In this document: positions 27,913 through 36,715 of the stretch, in pieces
Layout of the letters: each line of letters starts with the position of its first letter
Position numbering within the stretch: position 1 is the stretch's first letter
NCBI GenBank assembly: GCA_023213235.1
Contig: CP096137.1
Location: forward strand, 2,652,908 to 2,716,907
Source of the DNA: Elusimicrobiota bacterium
GTDB taxonomy: Bacteria; Elusimicrobiota; Elusimicrobia; UBA1565; UBA9628
Length of the DNA: 64,000 nt
Direction: 5' to 3'
Program-made: the position numbers and the translations under genes
The notes under the pieces: generated by a model
The model's input: the letters and a program-made list of their open reading frames with translations, nothing else
What the model was told of the DNA's origin: nothing
Databases searched by the model: none

Positions 27913-28445
27913 AGATAGTCCGCCGCAGGACGATCGCCTCGACGCAGGATGAACTGCGGCGCCTGGCCGCCGCGGGCGCCCCCGACGGGACCGTCGTCTG
28001 GGCGGATGTCCAGACGGGCGGCCGCGGACGCCTGGGCCGGCGCTGGCGCTCTCCGAAGGGCGGCCTCTACGCCTCCTGGCTCCTGCGCCCGCGCTTCGCG
28101 CCCGCGCGCCTGGCGGAACTGTCGCTGGCCTGCGGCGAGGCCCTCGCGGCGGCCCTGCGGGGCTTCGGCGCGGCGACCACGGTGAAGCCCCCGAACGACG
28201 TTCTCGCGCTCGGGGCGGACGGCAAGGCGCGCAAGCTGTGCGGCATCCTGTGCGAGGCCTCGGGAACGGGCACGACCCTGGACTGGGTCATCGTCGGCTT
28301 CGGCGTCAACGTCAACAACCCGCCTCCCCTCAAGCGCGCGACTTCCCTGCGCGAAGTCGCCGGCCGCCGCGTCGCGGTCCCGTCGGTGCTTCGGGCATGC
28401 CTCGCCCGTCTTTCGCGCGCCCGGCGGGCGGGCGATTTCCTATAA
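27909..28445 (+). CDS. birA: Minimal biotin--protein ligase
   Basis: Attaches biotin to carboxyl-carrier proteins. Only 178 residues: the catalytic domain with QTGGRGRLGRRW (biotinyl-AMP loop), SPKGGLYASW, VKPPNDVLAL (usually KWPND), RKLCGILCEA and VIVGFGVNVNN. The N-terminal DNA-binding domain of classic BirA is missing, so it cannot act as a repressor, and the C-terminal SH3-like cap also seems absent. The start is the TTG at 27909 overlapping the nadC stop. Confidence 0.85.
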   Translation: MKIVRRRTIASTQDELRRLAAAGAPDGTVVWADVQTGGRGRLGRRWRSPKGGLYASWLLRPRFAPARLAELSLACGEALAAALRGFGAATTVKPPNDVLALGADGKARKLCGILCEASGTGTTLDWVIVGFGVNVNNPPPLKRATSLREVAGRRVAVPSVLRACLARLSRARRAGDFL

Positions 28446-28446
28446 T
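28441..28446 (+). promoter_or_regulatory. -10 box TATAAT for greA
   Basis: Consensus TATAAT overlapping the birA stop, seven bases before the ATG at 28454. Predicts leaderless greA. Confidence 0.6.
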
Positions 28447-28453
28447 CTTTGTC

Positions 28454-28924
28454 ATGGCCGAAACCTACCTCACCCGCGCCGGACACGCCAAGCTGACCCA
28501 GGAGCTCAAGGACCTGATGAAGCAGAAGACCCAGCTCTCGCTCGACATCGGCGAGGCCCGGGAAAAGGGCGACCTCAAGGAAAACGCCGAGTATCACTCC
28601 GCCAAGGAGAAGATGGGCGAGGTCATGGGCCGCATCGGCAAGATCCAGGACAAGCTCGGCAGCGCCAAGCTCATCGAGGAGATGGACATCCCCAAGGACA
28701 CGGTCGCCATCGGCACGACCGTCGAGCTCGAGGACTCCGACGGGGACACCGTCGAGTACACCCTCGTCGGCGAGGACGAGAGCGACCCGAACGAGGGCAA
28801 GATCTCGGTCCAGTCTCCGCTCGGCTCCGGCCTGCTCGGCAAGAAGGCCAAGACGACCGTCGAAATCCAGCTGCCCAACGGCCCGCGCACCTTCAAGATC
28901 CTCAAAGTCGCGCGCACCGCCTGA
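28454..28924 (+). CDS. greA: Transcription elongation factor GreA
   Basis: 156 residues. The N-terminal coiled coil has the catalytic tip EKGDLKENAEYHSAKEK (acidic pair that drives RNA cleavage by stalled polymerase). The C-terminal FKBP-like domain contains VEYTLVGEDESDPNEGKIS and SPLGSGLLGKK. The ATG follows a TATAAT box by seven bases. The stop overlaps the apparent CTG start of queG. Confidence 0.95.
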   Translation: MAETYLTRAGHAKLTQELKDLMKQKTQLSLDIGEAREKGDLKENAEYHSAKEKMGEVMGRIGKIQDKLGSAKLIEEMDIPKDTVAIGTTVELEDSDGDTVEYTLVGEDESDPNEGKISVQSPLGSGLLGKKAKTTVEIQLPNGPRTFKILKVARTA

Positions 28925-29949
28925 GCCCCGCCGAGCTCGCCGCGGCGCTCAAGCGCCGCGCGCGCGAGGCCGGCGCCGATCTCGTCGGCATCACCCCCGC
29001 CGGCCCCTCCTCCGGCGGTCCCGCCTACGATGAGTGGCTCGCCGCCGGCATGAACGGCGGCATGGCCTACCTCGCCGACAACAAGGAACCTCGCCGCGAC
29101 ATCCGCGTCTGGATGAAGGAGGCCCGCTCGATCCTCATGTGCGGCTTCTCCTACGGCGAGCCCGGCGGCGCCGTCCCCGTCCCGGGCGAGGGGCGCATCG
29201 CGCGCTACGCCCGGCGGACCGACTACCACGACATCCTGCGCGAGCGCATGAACGGCGTGCGCGACTGGCTGAAGTCCGAGGTTCCCGGCTCGCACGCGGT
29301 CGCCTTCTGCGACATGAGCCCGATCCTCGAGCGCTCCTACGCCGCCGCCGCGGGCCTCGGCTGGCAGGGCAAGAACGCGATGCTCCTCTCCGCCGACATC
29401 GGCTCCTACTTCCTCATCGCGGGGCTCGCCATGACCGTCGAGCTTCCGGCGGACTCGGCCGGCCCCGACCACTGCGGCTCCTGCACGCGCTGCCTCGACG
29501 CGTGCCCCACCGACGCGTTCCCCAAAGAACGCGTCCTCGACGCCTCGAAGTGCATCGCCTACTTCACCATAGAAGCAAAAGGATCGATTCCCGAGCCGTT
29601 TCGCGAGGGAATCGGATCCTGGGTATACGGCTGCGACGTGTGCCAGGAGGTCTGTCCCTGGAACCGCTTCGAGGTTCCCGCCCGCGCCCTGCCTCCGCCG
29701 AAGGCGCCGCCGTCCCTGCCTCTCGACGAGCTCGCGGGGCCCAAGTCGGCGAACCTGCGCTCACGCCTCAAGGGACTTCCCGTGGCGCGCGCCGTGCGCA
29801 AGCGCCTCACCCGCAACGCCCTGCTGGCCATGGGGAACTCCCGCGACGCCCGCTACCGGCCGATCCTCGAAGAACACGCGAATGGCACGGAACCGTCGCT
29901 CGCCGAACAGGCCCGCTGGAGCCTGGAAATGATAGACTCGCCGCCGTGA
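28921..29949 (+). CDS. queG: Epoxyqueuosine reductase, apparent CTG start
   Basis: Last step of queuosine formation in tRNA wobble bases; cobalamin and two 4Fe-4S clusters are required in the family. 342 residues. The ligands are CGSCTRCLDACP and CDVCQEVCPWN. The family N-terminus (ALKRRAREAGADLVGITPAG) begins upstream of the first ATG (29050). No ATG, GTG or TTG lies in frame ahead of it before the greA coding end. The only fitting start is a CTG at 28921 overlapping the greA stop as CTGA. The C-terminal HEAT-like part is short. Confidence 0.9.
   Translation: MSPAELAAALKRRAREAGADLVGITPAGPSSGGPAYDEWLAAGMNGGMAYLADNKEPRRDIRVWMKEARSILMCGFSYGEPGGAVPVPGEGRIARYARRTDYHDILRERMNGVRDWLKSEVPGSHAVAFCDMSPILERSYAAAAGLGWQGKNAMLLSADIGSYFLIAGLAMTVELPADSAGPDHCGSCTRCLDACPTDAFPKERVLDASKCIAYFTIEAKGSIPEPFREGIGSWVYGCDVCQEVCPWNRFEVPARALPPPKAPPSLPLDELAGPKSANLRSRLKGLPVARAVRKRLTRNALLAMGNSRDARYRPILEEHANGTEPSLAEQARWSLEMIDSPP
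29933..29938 (+). promoter_or_regulatory. -10 box TAGACT for the outer-membrane protein
   Basis: TAGACT inside the end of queG, seven bases before the GTG at 29946. Confidence 0.45.
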
Positions 29950-31322
29950 TTCGAACCGCTCTCGCCGTGCTACTGCTCGCGGCGGCGTCCCACGCGGCCG
30001 CGCCGCCCGCCAAGCGCCCCCGAACCTCTCCCGCGGCGCAGAAGCGGATGGACAAGAACGCCGCCACGCCGTCTCCCGCCGTCGACTCCGACGGCCCCGA
30101 GACTATCCCGGGCCGCGACTTCCCCGAGTCCGTGCAGAAGGCGCCCGACAAGAACGACACGCCCTTCATCCTTCGCTGGATGATCAAGCCGCTGCGACGC
30201 GGCATGTGGATCCGCCTGCCGATCATGGACACGGACCCCAACCGCGGCATCACGATCGGCGTCATGCCGATCTGGGTTCTGCAGGGCGAGAAGGACGACC
30301 GCATCGAGCAGATCCACGCGCCGTCGCTCACCTACAACAAGAACTTCGTCGTCGTGCCCACCTACCGCTACTACTGGTACCCGCAGGACGACGCCTCGCT
30401 GATCGCGCGCGCCTCGATGGGCAAGTACGAGAACGAGATCCTCGCGCAGTACGAGGACGGCTCCCTGCTCGGCTCCGACTTCGACGTGTTCGGACGCGTG
30501 CAGAACAACGTCGACGCCGGCCAGCGCTTCTTCGGCTTCGGCCCCGCCGCCCCGCGCTCCGGCGAGTCGAACTACAAGGAAATGTTCTTCCAGTACCGCG
30601 CGGGCGTCGGCCACCCGCTGCGTCCCGGCTCGAAATGGCGCGCGCGCGCCTCCACGCACTTCCAGGCCTCGAAGTTCGGCAACGGGCCGATCCCCAACTT
30701 GCAGTCTTTCGAGTCGACTTACCCCGGGCAGTTCTCGGGCACTCGGCAGCAGACGACGGAGTGGCGCGCGAACCTGGACTACGACAGCCGCGACCACGGT
30801 GTCACGACGAGCAAGGGCGAGTACCTCCAGCTCTTCGGCGAGTCCTCCGTGCGAGGGCTCATGTCGATGTACGACTACAACCGGTGGGGCGCCGACGGCC
30901 GCGTCTATATCCCCTGGAAGAGCGAGCCGTCGCGCGTGTTCGCGATCCAGACCCGCTTCGAGCAGATGACGGGCGGCGCCGCGCCGTTCTGGCTGCAGCC
31001 GCGCCTGGGCGGCAAGTACAGCCTGCGCTCCTACGGCGACGGCCGCTTCATCGACCGCGGCCTGGCGTTCGTCAACGTCGAGCAGCGCTTCAACCTCTTC
31101 GAGGCGAAGATGGCCGGCGTCACCACCGAGTTCCAGCTCGCGCCGTTCGCCGGCGCCGGCACCGTGTTCGCGGAGCCCGGCATGGCGCAGGCGAAGTACG
31201 TGCGCCCCGTCTTCGGCGTCGGCACGCGGGCCGTCGCCAAGCCCCAGGTCGTCGGCTCGATCGACTTCGGCGTCGGCCAGGAAGGCCTCGCCGTCTTCAT
31301 GGACATCAACTACTCCTTCTAG
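29946..31322 (+). CDS. Outer-membrane beta-barrel protein (Omp85/D15-like C-terminus)
   Basis: 458 residues. Signal peptide (RTALAVLLLAAASHAAA), a Pro/Ala/Lys-rich linker, then a long series of alternating-hydrophobic strands with aromatic girdles. It ends AVFMDINYSF, the terminal-Phe signature recognised by BamA. The strand layout and the LRSYGDGRFIDRG segment resemble the barrel of bacterial surface antigens (D15). Cargo or role unknown. The GTG start at 29946 overlaps queG by four bases and follows a -10-like box. Confidence 0.8.
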   Translation: MIRTALAVLLLAAASHAAAPPAKRPRTSPAAQKRMDKNAATPSPAVDSDGPETIPGRDFPESVQKAPDKNDTPFILRWMIKPLRRGMWIRLPIMDTDPNRGITIGVMPIWVLQGEKDDRIEQIHAPSLTYNKNFVVVPTYRYYWYPQDDASLIARASMGKYENEILAQYEDGSLLGSDFDVFGRVQNNVDAGQRFFGFGPAAPRSGESNYKEMFFQYRAGVGHPLRPGSKWRARASTHFQASKFGNGPIPNLQSFESTYPGQFSGTRQQTTEWRANLDYDSRDHGVTTSKGEYLQLFGESSVRGLMSMYDYNRWGADGRVYIPWKSEPSRVFAIQTRFEQMTGGAAPFWLQPRLGGKYSLRSYGDGRFIDRGLAFVNVEQRFNLFEAKMAGVTTEFQLAPFAGAGTVFAEPGMAQAKYVRPVFGVGTRAVAKPQVVGSIDFGVGQEGLAVFMDINYSF

Positions 31323-31324
31323 CC

Positions 31325-31513
31325 ATGACGGCGCTCACGATCCCCTTCATCTCGAAGTCGAACCACCCGCTCGTCACCGTCGTCTGCCTCGCCCTCGTCG
31401 GCGCCGCGATCGCGCTCACGATCTACCTGCTCTGCCGCCACTTCCACGGGCATCACAAGGCAAAGAAGGAAGGGATCGACCGCCGACACGACGGCCGCCA
31501 CGGCAATCACTAG
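31325..31513 (+). CDS. Small single-span protein with His-rich tail
   Basis: 62 residues: one membrane span (LVTVVCLALVGAAIALTIYLL, just 21 bases per turn-type helix) followed by a His/Lys/Arg-rich tail (RHFHGHHKAKKEG ... RHDGRHGNH). Ten or so histidines suggest metal binding, which is inference. It starts two bases after the outer-membrane protein stop and probably shares its message. Its end overlaps the convergent secreted-protein gene. Confidence 0.6.
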   Translation: MTALTIPFISKSNHPLVTVVCLALVGAAIALTIYLLCRHFHGHHKAKKEGIDRRHDGRHGNH

Positions 31514-32019
31514 GGCTTGATCGACTTGAGGAAGGCGCCCCACGCCTTCTCGCCGGCGCCCTCGAGATCCGGCGCGGGGCTCGAGCGCCGCCAAGACACG
31601 ACGGCGAAGCGCTTTCCCTTCAGAGGCAGGACGCCGAGCGTCTCCGTGCCCTCCGGCGACGCCGGCGAGGACGCGCCGTGGGGATCCCGCGCGGCCAGCG
31701 GGAATCTCCGCTCGAAGAACTCGACCTCGCGCCCCGCGACCCTCCGCTTGGCGCCGCCTGTTCCCGCGGGGAACTCGGCCGCTGTCGCGTAGGCGGAATC
31801 CTTCCCGCCGTAGATCTTGATGATGAACTCGTCGGCGTTCTTCGAATAACGCAGCACGGGATCGGAGCCGTTCGCGTAGGCCATGCGCTCCCAGCCTTTC
31901 GGAGCGGCGTGGCGCACGGCGGCGGCGACGTCCTGGGCGATGGTCTTGGCGTTCTTCACGGGCTCCCCGGCGGCGGCGCTTCCGGCCAGAGCGGCCGCGA
32001 GCGCGAATATGGCGATCAT
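31510..32019 (-). CDS. Secreted protein of unknown function
   Basis: 169 residues with a signal peptide (IAIFALAAALAGSAAAG). The mature part has an alpha/beta pattern (RMAYANGSDPVLRYSKNADE, then VEFFERRFPL and KGKRFAVVSWRR) that I cannot assign. It overlaps by four bases the lipoprotein gene upstream (ATGA), so the two are likely translated from one message. Confidence 0.7.
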   Translation of the reverse strand: MIAIFALAAALAGSAAAGEPVKNAKTIAQDVAAAVRHAAPKGWERMAYANGSDPVLRYSKNADEFIIKIYGGKDSAYATAAEFPAGTGGAKRRVAGREVEFFERRFPLAARDPHGASSPASPEGTETLGVLPLKGKRFAVVSWRRSSPAPDLEGAGEKAWGAFLKSIKP

Positions 32020-33566
32020 TTCTTGGTCTCCCAGTGCTTCGGGTTGTCCTTCTTGTCTTGGCGGTACAGCGCGCCGAGTTCGCGCAGCGACACGGGCTCC
32101 GGCGGAAGCTCGCCCGTCTTAGGGACGGCGATCACGAGCCCGGGCAGAACCATCGCCGGGCCCGAGGCGGGGCCGCGGCCGGCCGAGCGCAGGCGGCTTA
32201 GGTCGAGCGCGCGCTTCTTCAGGCGCGACTCGAAGGCCCGGATGTAGGAGCTGCCGGCGGCCCGGACGATCGCGTCTCGTTCCCGCGCGCCGGCCGGGGT
32301 CTCCCAGAATGAGATGCGGGCCTCGAGCGCCTTGCGGGAGTCGCCGATGTCCACGATGTGCCCGCGGGCCCATTCCAGGTATTCGCGGACCTCCTGCTCG
32401 GCGTCGACGAGCCGGCGGGGATCGAGCTTGTGGACCGTCTTGAAGTGCGCGATGATCGGCGTCCATTCCTCCATGTCCTTGATGCCCTCACGGGTCTTCG
32501 CCAACGCCTCGGTCAGGCCGGAACGCCGCGCCTTGAGGGTGTCCATCGGGTTGCGCATCTCCTCGGCGCTCAGGGTCTGCACGTAGTAGCCGCTGTGCGC
32601 CCACAGGTTGCGCGCGTAGCCTTCGGGGTCCTCGAGGTAGGCGCCCGGGTCGCCGTCGACGTTCGTCCAGTTGAGCTGGGTCTGGATCGTCCAGTCGATC
32701 AGGCGCGAGCCGAACTCGTCGCCGCGATAGTGATACTCCGCGGCGCGGTGAATTCCGGCCTTCTTCGCGCGTTGCTGCTCGAAGGCGTGCCCGAACAGCT
32801 CGTGGCCGAGCGTGCCCGCCATCGACACGCGCCGCCAGCCCGGCTCGGCGTGCAGGTACGCGCGGCTGAGCGTGACGACCGGGGGCTCCTTGTCGACGCT
32901 CGTGCTGCCCTGCGTGCCCGAGACCGTCGTGACGCCGTCCTTGTAGGAGGTCGTCGCCCCGTCCAGCGGCGCCAGGACCACCTCGGCCTTGGCGCCCTCG
33001 AGGACGAACTGCCGCGCGAGCTCCTGGCCGAGCTTGGTCTTGAGGATTCCGTCGACCGCGTCCGCGACGACCTCGCGGTCGGCGGGCTGGCCCCGGATCA
33101 CGAGACGGGAGAGGAACCGGGCCTGGAGCACGCCGGGATCGGAAAGGGCGAGCCCTCGGGCCGCCTCGGGGGCGGGCCCGGTCAGGGTGTCGCGCCGCGC
33201 TTCGCCGCCGTCGAAATTGACGGCGGGCGCCCCCGCGCGGGATCGCGGCGACGGTTCCGGCGGACGGACGCGCCGCCCCGGCCCGGACCGGCGCCGGACC
33301 GGCGGGGCCGCGGGCGAACCTCAGCGCGAAGAGCTCGGCCGCCTGCGCGTTGGTCAGCGCGGGAGCGCCCGGCAGGAAGGCGTCGTGCAGGCGGCCGCCG
33401 CGGATCGAGTAGCGCGCGCCGCCGTCGAGCGCGAGCACGGCCTCCTCTGTCCGGGACCGAAGGCGTCCTTGGCCGCGGCGTCGAACGGCGCGCCGGGCTC
33501 GCCCGCCAGGCAGGCGGACACGAGAAAAAGGACGGCCAACACGGCGTTTCTGAGCGCTCGGGACAT
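32016..33566 (-). CDS. Lipoprotein with HELFGH motif, frameshifted twice
   Basis: About 516 residues. The N-terminus ends in a lipobox (FLVSAC), so it is a lipoprotein. The core has GTLGHELFGHAFEQQ followed by a helical part with DPEGYARNLW. This looks like a metallopeptidase helix, but the spacing is HExxxH and not HExxH, so activity is uncertain. The C-terminal ~150 residues are helical. Frame breaks lie near 33451-33455 (one base missing) and 33226-33234 (one extra or two missing bases). Unknown family. Confidence 0.6.
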
Positions 33567-33631
33567 GAGGGGGCGCCTCGTTCCCAGTATAGCCCCGGGC
33601 CCGTCCGCGCGCCAGGCTTAGTTAGGTTGGA

Positions 33632-33948
33632 TCAGCCGTACTTGTACTTCACGCCCTGGCCGCCCCCGGCCACTCGCAGACGATGTTGTCGAAGGGGCAG
33701 AGCATGCGGCAGGCGCCGCACTCGATGCAGTTCTCGTAGTTGACGATGACCTTGTTGTGGGCGGCCTCCCACTCGTAGACCTTGGCCGGGCAGACCGTGG
33801 TGCACGGCTTGTCCTTGCAGGAGGTCACGCACGGCGAGTCCGCGCCGGAGTTCTTGAGCGTGATGTGCGTCTCGGGGGCCTTCTTCCACTCGATGTGGCC
33901 GAGCTTCGCCTCGACCGTCGTCTCGATCTTGATGTCTTTGATGTCCAT
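33632..33948 (-). CDS. fixX: FixX-type ferredoxin, frameshifted at its end
   Basis: About 105 residues. Two Cys groups of the ferredoxin-like protein paired with electron-transfer-flavoprotein:quinone oxidoreductase are visible: DSPCVTSCKDKPCTTVCPAKVY and NCIECGACRMLCPF. The correct end GGQGVKYKYG appears when one base is added at C5 33663-33667; otherwise the frame ends at 33649. It abuts fixC directly and would pass electrons from FixC towards the quinone pool or the reverse. Confidence 0.9.
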
Positions 33949-35253
33949 TTAGATCGCCACCTTGCGCAGAGGGAAGAGGTCCTTCGCGACGCGGAAGAAG
34001 CCGCGCTTGGCCACCATCCCGATCGCCGTCTTGAGATGGGTGCGCTTGGGCACGCCGTCGGCGGAGAAGCGGAGCTGGGCGAGCTCGCAGGCGAGCTTCG
34101 GGTAGAACTCCAGGAAGCCCGGGGAGTTCTCGACGTGGTGCTCGAGGTCCTGGATGTCCTCCATGTCGGGCAGGACGTAGCTTTCTTCGAGCTTCTTCTT
34201 GTAGAGGGAGAGCGTCGCTTCCGAGTAGTCCCCTTTCTTCTTGGCCTCGATCACGGTCTCGCCGGCCAGCTTGCCGGCCGTCATCGCGAGGTTGCTGCCC
34301 TCGCGGTAGGCGGGGTTCGTCATCTGGGCGGCGTCGCCCGCGACGAGGAAGCCGGCCTTGGCCAGCGGCGGCATGGACTTGTAGCCGCCTTCGGGGATCA
34401 GGTGCGAGGAGTACTCGAGCGTCTTGCCGCCGGAGATCAGCTTCTTGACGAGCGGATGCGACTTCACGTACTCGAGGTGGTCGGAGGGGCGCAGGCCCTT
34501 CTTCTGGTAGTCGGTGAGCTTGCAGCCGACGCCGAGCGCCAGCGACTCCTTGTTCGTATACAGGAACGCGTACCCGAGCATACCCAGCGAGACCGAGCCG
34601 AACATCTCCATCGTCGCCCCTTCGCCGGGGTTGAGCTGGAATCGGTCCTCGATGACGGAGGACGGCAAAGCGATGACCTCTTTGGAGCCGAGCGCGACTT
34701 CCGACGGCTTGAGCTCGTCGATGAAGCCCGCCTTCTGAGCGATGATCGAATTGACCCCGTCGCAGGCGATGACGACGTTGGCCGTGAGCTCGTCGCCCTC
34801 GGCGGTCTTGATGCCGATGACCTTGCCGGTGGCGTCCTTGAGCACGTCGCGGACCATCATGCCGCAGTACACCTCGGCGCCGGCCGCCTCGGCCTGCTTG
34901 GCGAACCACTGGTCGAAGTGGACGCGGATGATCGAGTAGCAGTTCGGGATGCCCTCGAGGAACTTCTGGGACTTGTAGCCGACGGTGACGTAGCTGTCCT
35001 CGGTCGTGATGCAGGTCTTCTGCTCGACGATCGGGCGCTCCACGGGGGCGTCGGCGGCCTTCCAGAACTCGGGGACGAGCTCGTGCAGCATCTTCGAGTA
35101 CAGCACCGCGCCCTGCACGTTCTTGGCGCCCGGGTACTCGCCGCGCTCGAGGACGACGACCTTCAGGCCCGCGCGCGCCATCGTGATCGCCGCCGCGAGG
35201 CCCGCGGGTCCGGCGCCGACGACGATCGCGTCGAAGCTGGGTTCCTCAGCCAT
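33949..35253 (-). CDS. fixC: Electron-transfer-flavoprotein:quinone oxidoreductase FixC
   Basis: 434-residue FAD-dependent oxidoreductase of the FixC/ETF-QO family. FAD site AIVVGAGPAGLAAAITMARAG at the N-terminus, VVLERGEYPGAKN, and GFLVAGDAAQMTNPAYREGSN near residue 300. It normally works with an electron-transfer flavoprotein (FixAB), which is not in the window. It lies six bases after the receiver protein and one base before fixX, so it is part of a four-gene operon. Confidence 0.92.
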   Translation of the reverse strand: MAEEPSFDAIVVGAGPAGLAAAITMARAGLKVVVLERGEYPGAKNVQGAVLYSKMLHELVPEFWKAADAPVERPIVEQKTCITTEDSYVTVGYKSQKFLEGIPNCYSIIRVHFDQWFAKQAEAAGAEVYCGMMVRDVLKDATGKVIGIKTAEGDELTANVVIACDGVNSIIAQKAGFIDELKPSEVALGSKEVIALPSSVIEDRFQLNPGEGATMEMFGSVSLGMLGYAFLYTNKESLALGVGCKLTDYQKKGLRPSDHLEYVKSHPLVKKLISGGKTLEYSSHLIPEGGYKSMPPLAKAGFLVAGDAAQMTNPAYREGSNLAMTAGKLAGETVIEAKKKGDYSEATLSLYKKKLEESYVLPDMEDIQDLEHHVENSPGFLEFYPKLACELAQLRFSADGVPKRTHLKTAIGMVAKRGFFRVAKDLFPLRKVAI

Positions 35254-35259
35254 GGCGGA

Positions 35260-35634
35260 TCAGCCCGCCACCTTGGCCGAGGCGTCCTGCACGGTCTTGA
35301 GGAGCTCCTCGGTCTTGAAGGGCTTGGTCATGAAGCCGACGACCTGCGGGAACTTCTGGAAGAGGGTCTTCGAGGGCTCGAGCGCCGTGAGCACGATGAT
35401 CGGGAGGTCCTTCGTCGTGGGCTCCTGCGCGATCTTGAGCTGCAGGGAGTAGCCGTCGATGCCGGGGAGCATCACGTCGAGGACGAGCACGTCGGGCTTG
35501 ACCTTGGCGATCTCGTCCCAGGCGTGGCGGCCGTTGTCGCAGGTGTGGACCTCGAAGCCGCCGTGCTCGAGCGTGTATTTGACGAGGCTGAGCATCTCGG
35601 GTTCGTCGTCGATGACGAGGACTTTCTTGGCCAT
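35260..35634 (-). CDS. Stand-alone response-regulator receiver
   Basis: 124 residues, a CheY-like domain alone: acidic pocket VLVIDDEPEM, phosphoacceptor Asp in VLVLDVMLPGIDGY (about residue 52), VLTALEPS and the Lys in FMTKPFKTEEL. No output domain. It sits between a secretion/pilus ATPase and fixC in one tight operon. A role in controlling pilus assembly by phosphorylation is inferred from position only. No histidine kinase is adjacent. Confidence 0.92.
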   Translation of the reverse strand: MAKKVLVIDDEPEMLSLVKYTLEHGGFEVHTCDNGRHAWDEIAKVKPDVLVLDVMLPGIDGYSLQLKIAQEPTTKDLPIIVLTALEPSKTLFQKFPQVVGFMTKPFKTEELLKTVQDASAKVAG

Positions 35635-35647
35635 GGGCGATTTTTTA

Positions 35648-36688
35648 TCAATTACCGCGGAAGAAGTCCATGGGCGGCTCGACGCCCTGCTTGCGCAGGC
35701 GGTCGTAGAAGCGGGGCATGGACCCCGTCGCGCGCATGACCGCGCTGCCCTTGCGCACCTCGCAGGAGAACAGATCCGAGATGGAAATCGTCTCGACCTC
35801 CATGCCCGTGAGCTCGCACACCTGCATGACCTTGCGCGAGCCGTCGCCCAGGCGCGCCATGAACACGATGAAGTCGACCGCCGTCGCGATGTTGGAGCGG
35901 ATCGCCTTGAGCGGCATGTCCATGCCCGCCTGCAGCACCAAGGTCTCGAGCCGGCTCAACGCCTCTCGCGCGGAGTTCGCGTGCAGCGTGGTGAGCATCC
36001 CGTCGGCTCCGACGTTCATCGCCTGGAGCATGTCGGACGCCTCGGGCCCGCGCGTCTCGCCGACGACGATGCGGTCCGGGCGCATGCGCAAGGTGTTGAC
36101 CACCAGGTCGCGCAGGGTGACGTCGGGGCGGCCCGCGGCGTCGCGGATGCGGGTACGCAGGTACAGAACGTGCTTCTGCGGCAGCGCCAGCTCCGGGGTG
36201 TCCTCGAGCACGACGACGCGCTCTTCGGGCTCGACGGTCGCGGCCAGCGCGGCGAGCAGGGTGGTCTTGCCCGAGCTCGTACCGCCGGCGATCAGGACGT
36301 TCTGCTTCTGGGCGACGAGGTAGGAGAGGAAATCGGCGCAGCTCTGGGACAAAGTTCCCGCGTTCACGAGCTCCTCAAGCGAGGGACGCCGCGCGGGACG
36401 CTTGCGGATGGTGACGGTCAGGCCCTTCGCCAGCGGAGGCGCGATCACGTGCACGCGGGAGCCGTCGACGGCGGAGAGGTCGGCGTAGGGCCGGTCCTGG
36501 CCGAAGCTCTCGCCCGTGCCGATCACGCCGTTGAGGAACGCCGCCACGTCCTGCTGCGTCGGCGCGACGAGCAGGCGCTGGACGCCCTTGCCCTCGGTTT
36601 CGGCGTATACGGAGCCGTCGGGATTGACCATCAACTCGACGACGGTCGGGTCCTCGAACGCGGCGACGAGTTTTTCGATGTCGGGCAT
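35648..36688 (-). CDS. CpaF/TadA-type secretion or pilus ATPase
   Basis: 346-residue ring ATPase of type II/IV secretion and Tad pili. Walker A AGGTSSGKTTLL (about residues 134-145), Walker B region RIVVGETRGPEASD, and GADGMLTTLHANSA, all close to CpaF/TadA. No other pilus gene is next to it; the operon continues with a receiver domain and fixC/fixX. The ATG at 36688 follows a TAGAAT box by six bases. It is divergent from the next gene, with overlapping -10 regions. Confidence 0.9.
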   Translation of the reverse strand: MPDIEKLVAAFEDPTVVELMVNPDGSVYAETEGKGVQRLLVAPTQQDVAAFLNGVIGTGESFGQDRPYADLSAVDGSRVHVIAPPLAKGLTVTIRKRPARRPSLEELVNAGTLSQSCADFLSYLVAQKQNVLIAGGTSSGKTTLLAALAATVEPEERVVVLEDTPELALPQKHVLYLRTRIRDAAGRPDVTLRDLVVNTLRMRPDRIVVGETRGPEASDMLQAMNVGADGMLTTLHANSAREALSRLETLVLQAGMDMPLKAIRSNIATAVDFIVFMARLGDGSRKVMQVCELTGMEVETISISDLFSCEVRKGSAVMRATGSMPRFYDRLRKQGVEPPMDFFRGN

Positions 36689-36694
36689 TCGCGG

Positions 36695-36709
36695 ATTCTA
36701 TCTTATAAT
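36695..36709. promoter_or_regulatory. Divergent -10 boxes TAGAAT (minus) and TATAAT (plus)
   Basis: TAGAAT on the minus strand at 36695-36700 lies six bases before the ATG at 36688. TATAAT on the plus strand at 36704-36709 lies six bases before the ATG at 36716. Both genes are thus predicted to be leaderless and to share a 27-bp intergenic space. Confidence 0.6.
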
Positions 36710-36715
36710 TACTAA

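Noticed and set aside
32016..33566. Zinc metallopeptidase call for the lipoprotein
   Set aside because: The motif is HELFGH: the second His is one residue too far for HExxH, so no activity is claimed.
35260..35634. Two-component pair with a nearby histidine kinase
   Set aside because: No histidine kinase domain is visible anywhere in the window; the receiver stands alone.
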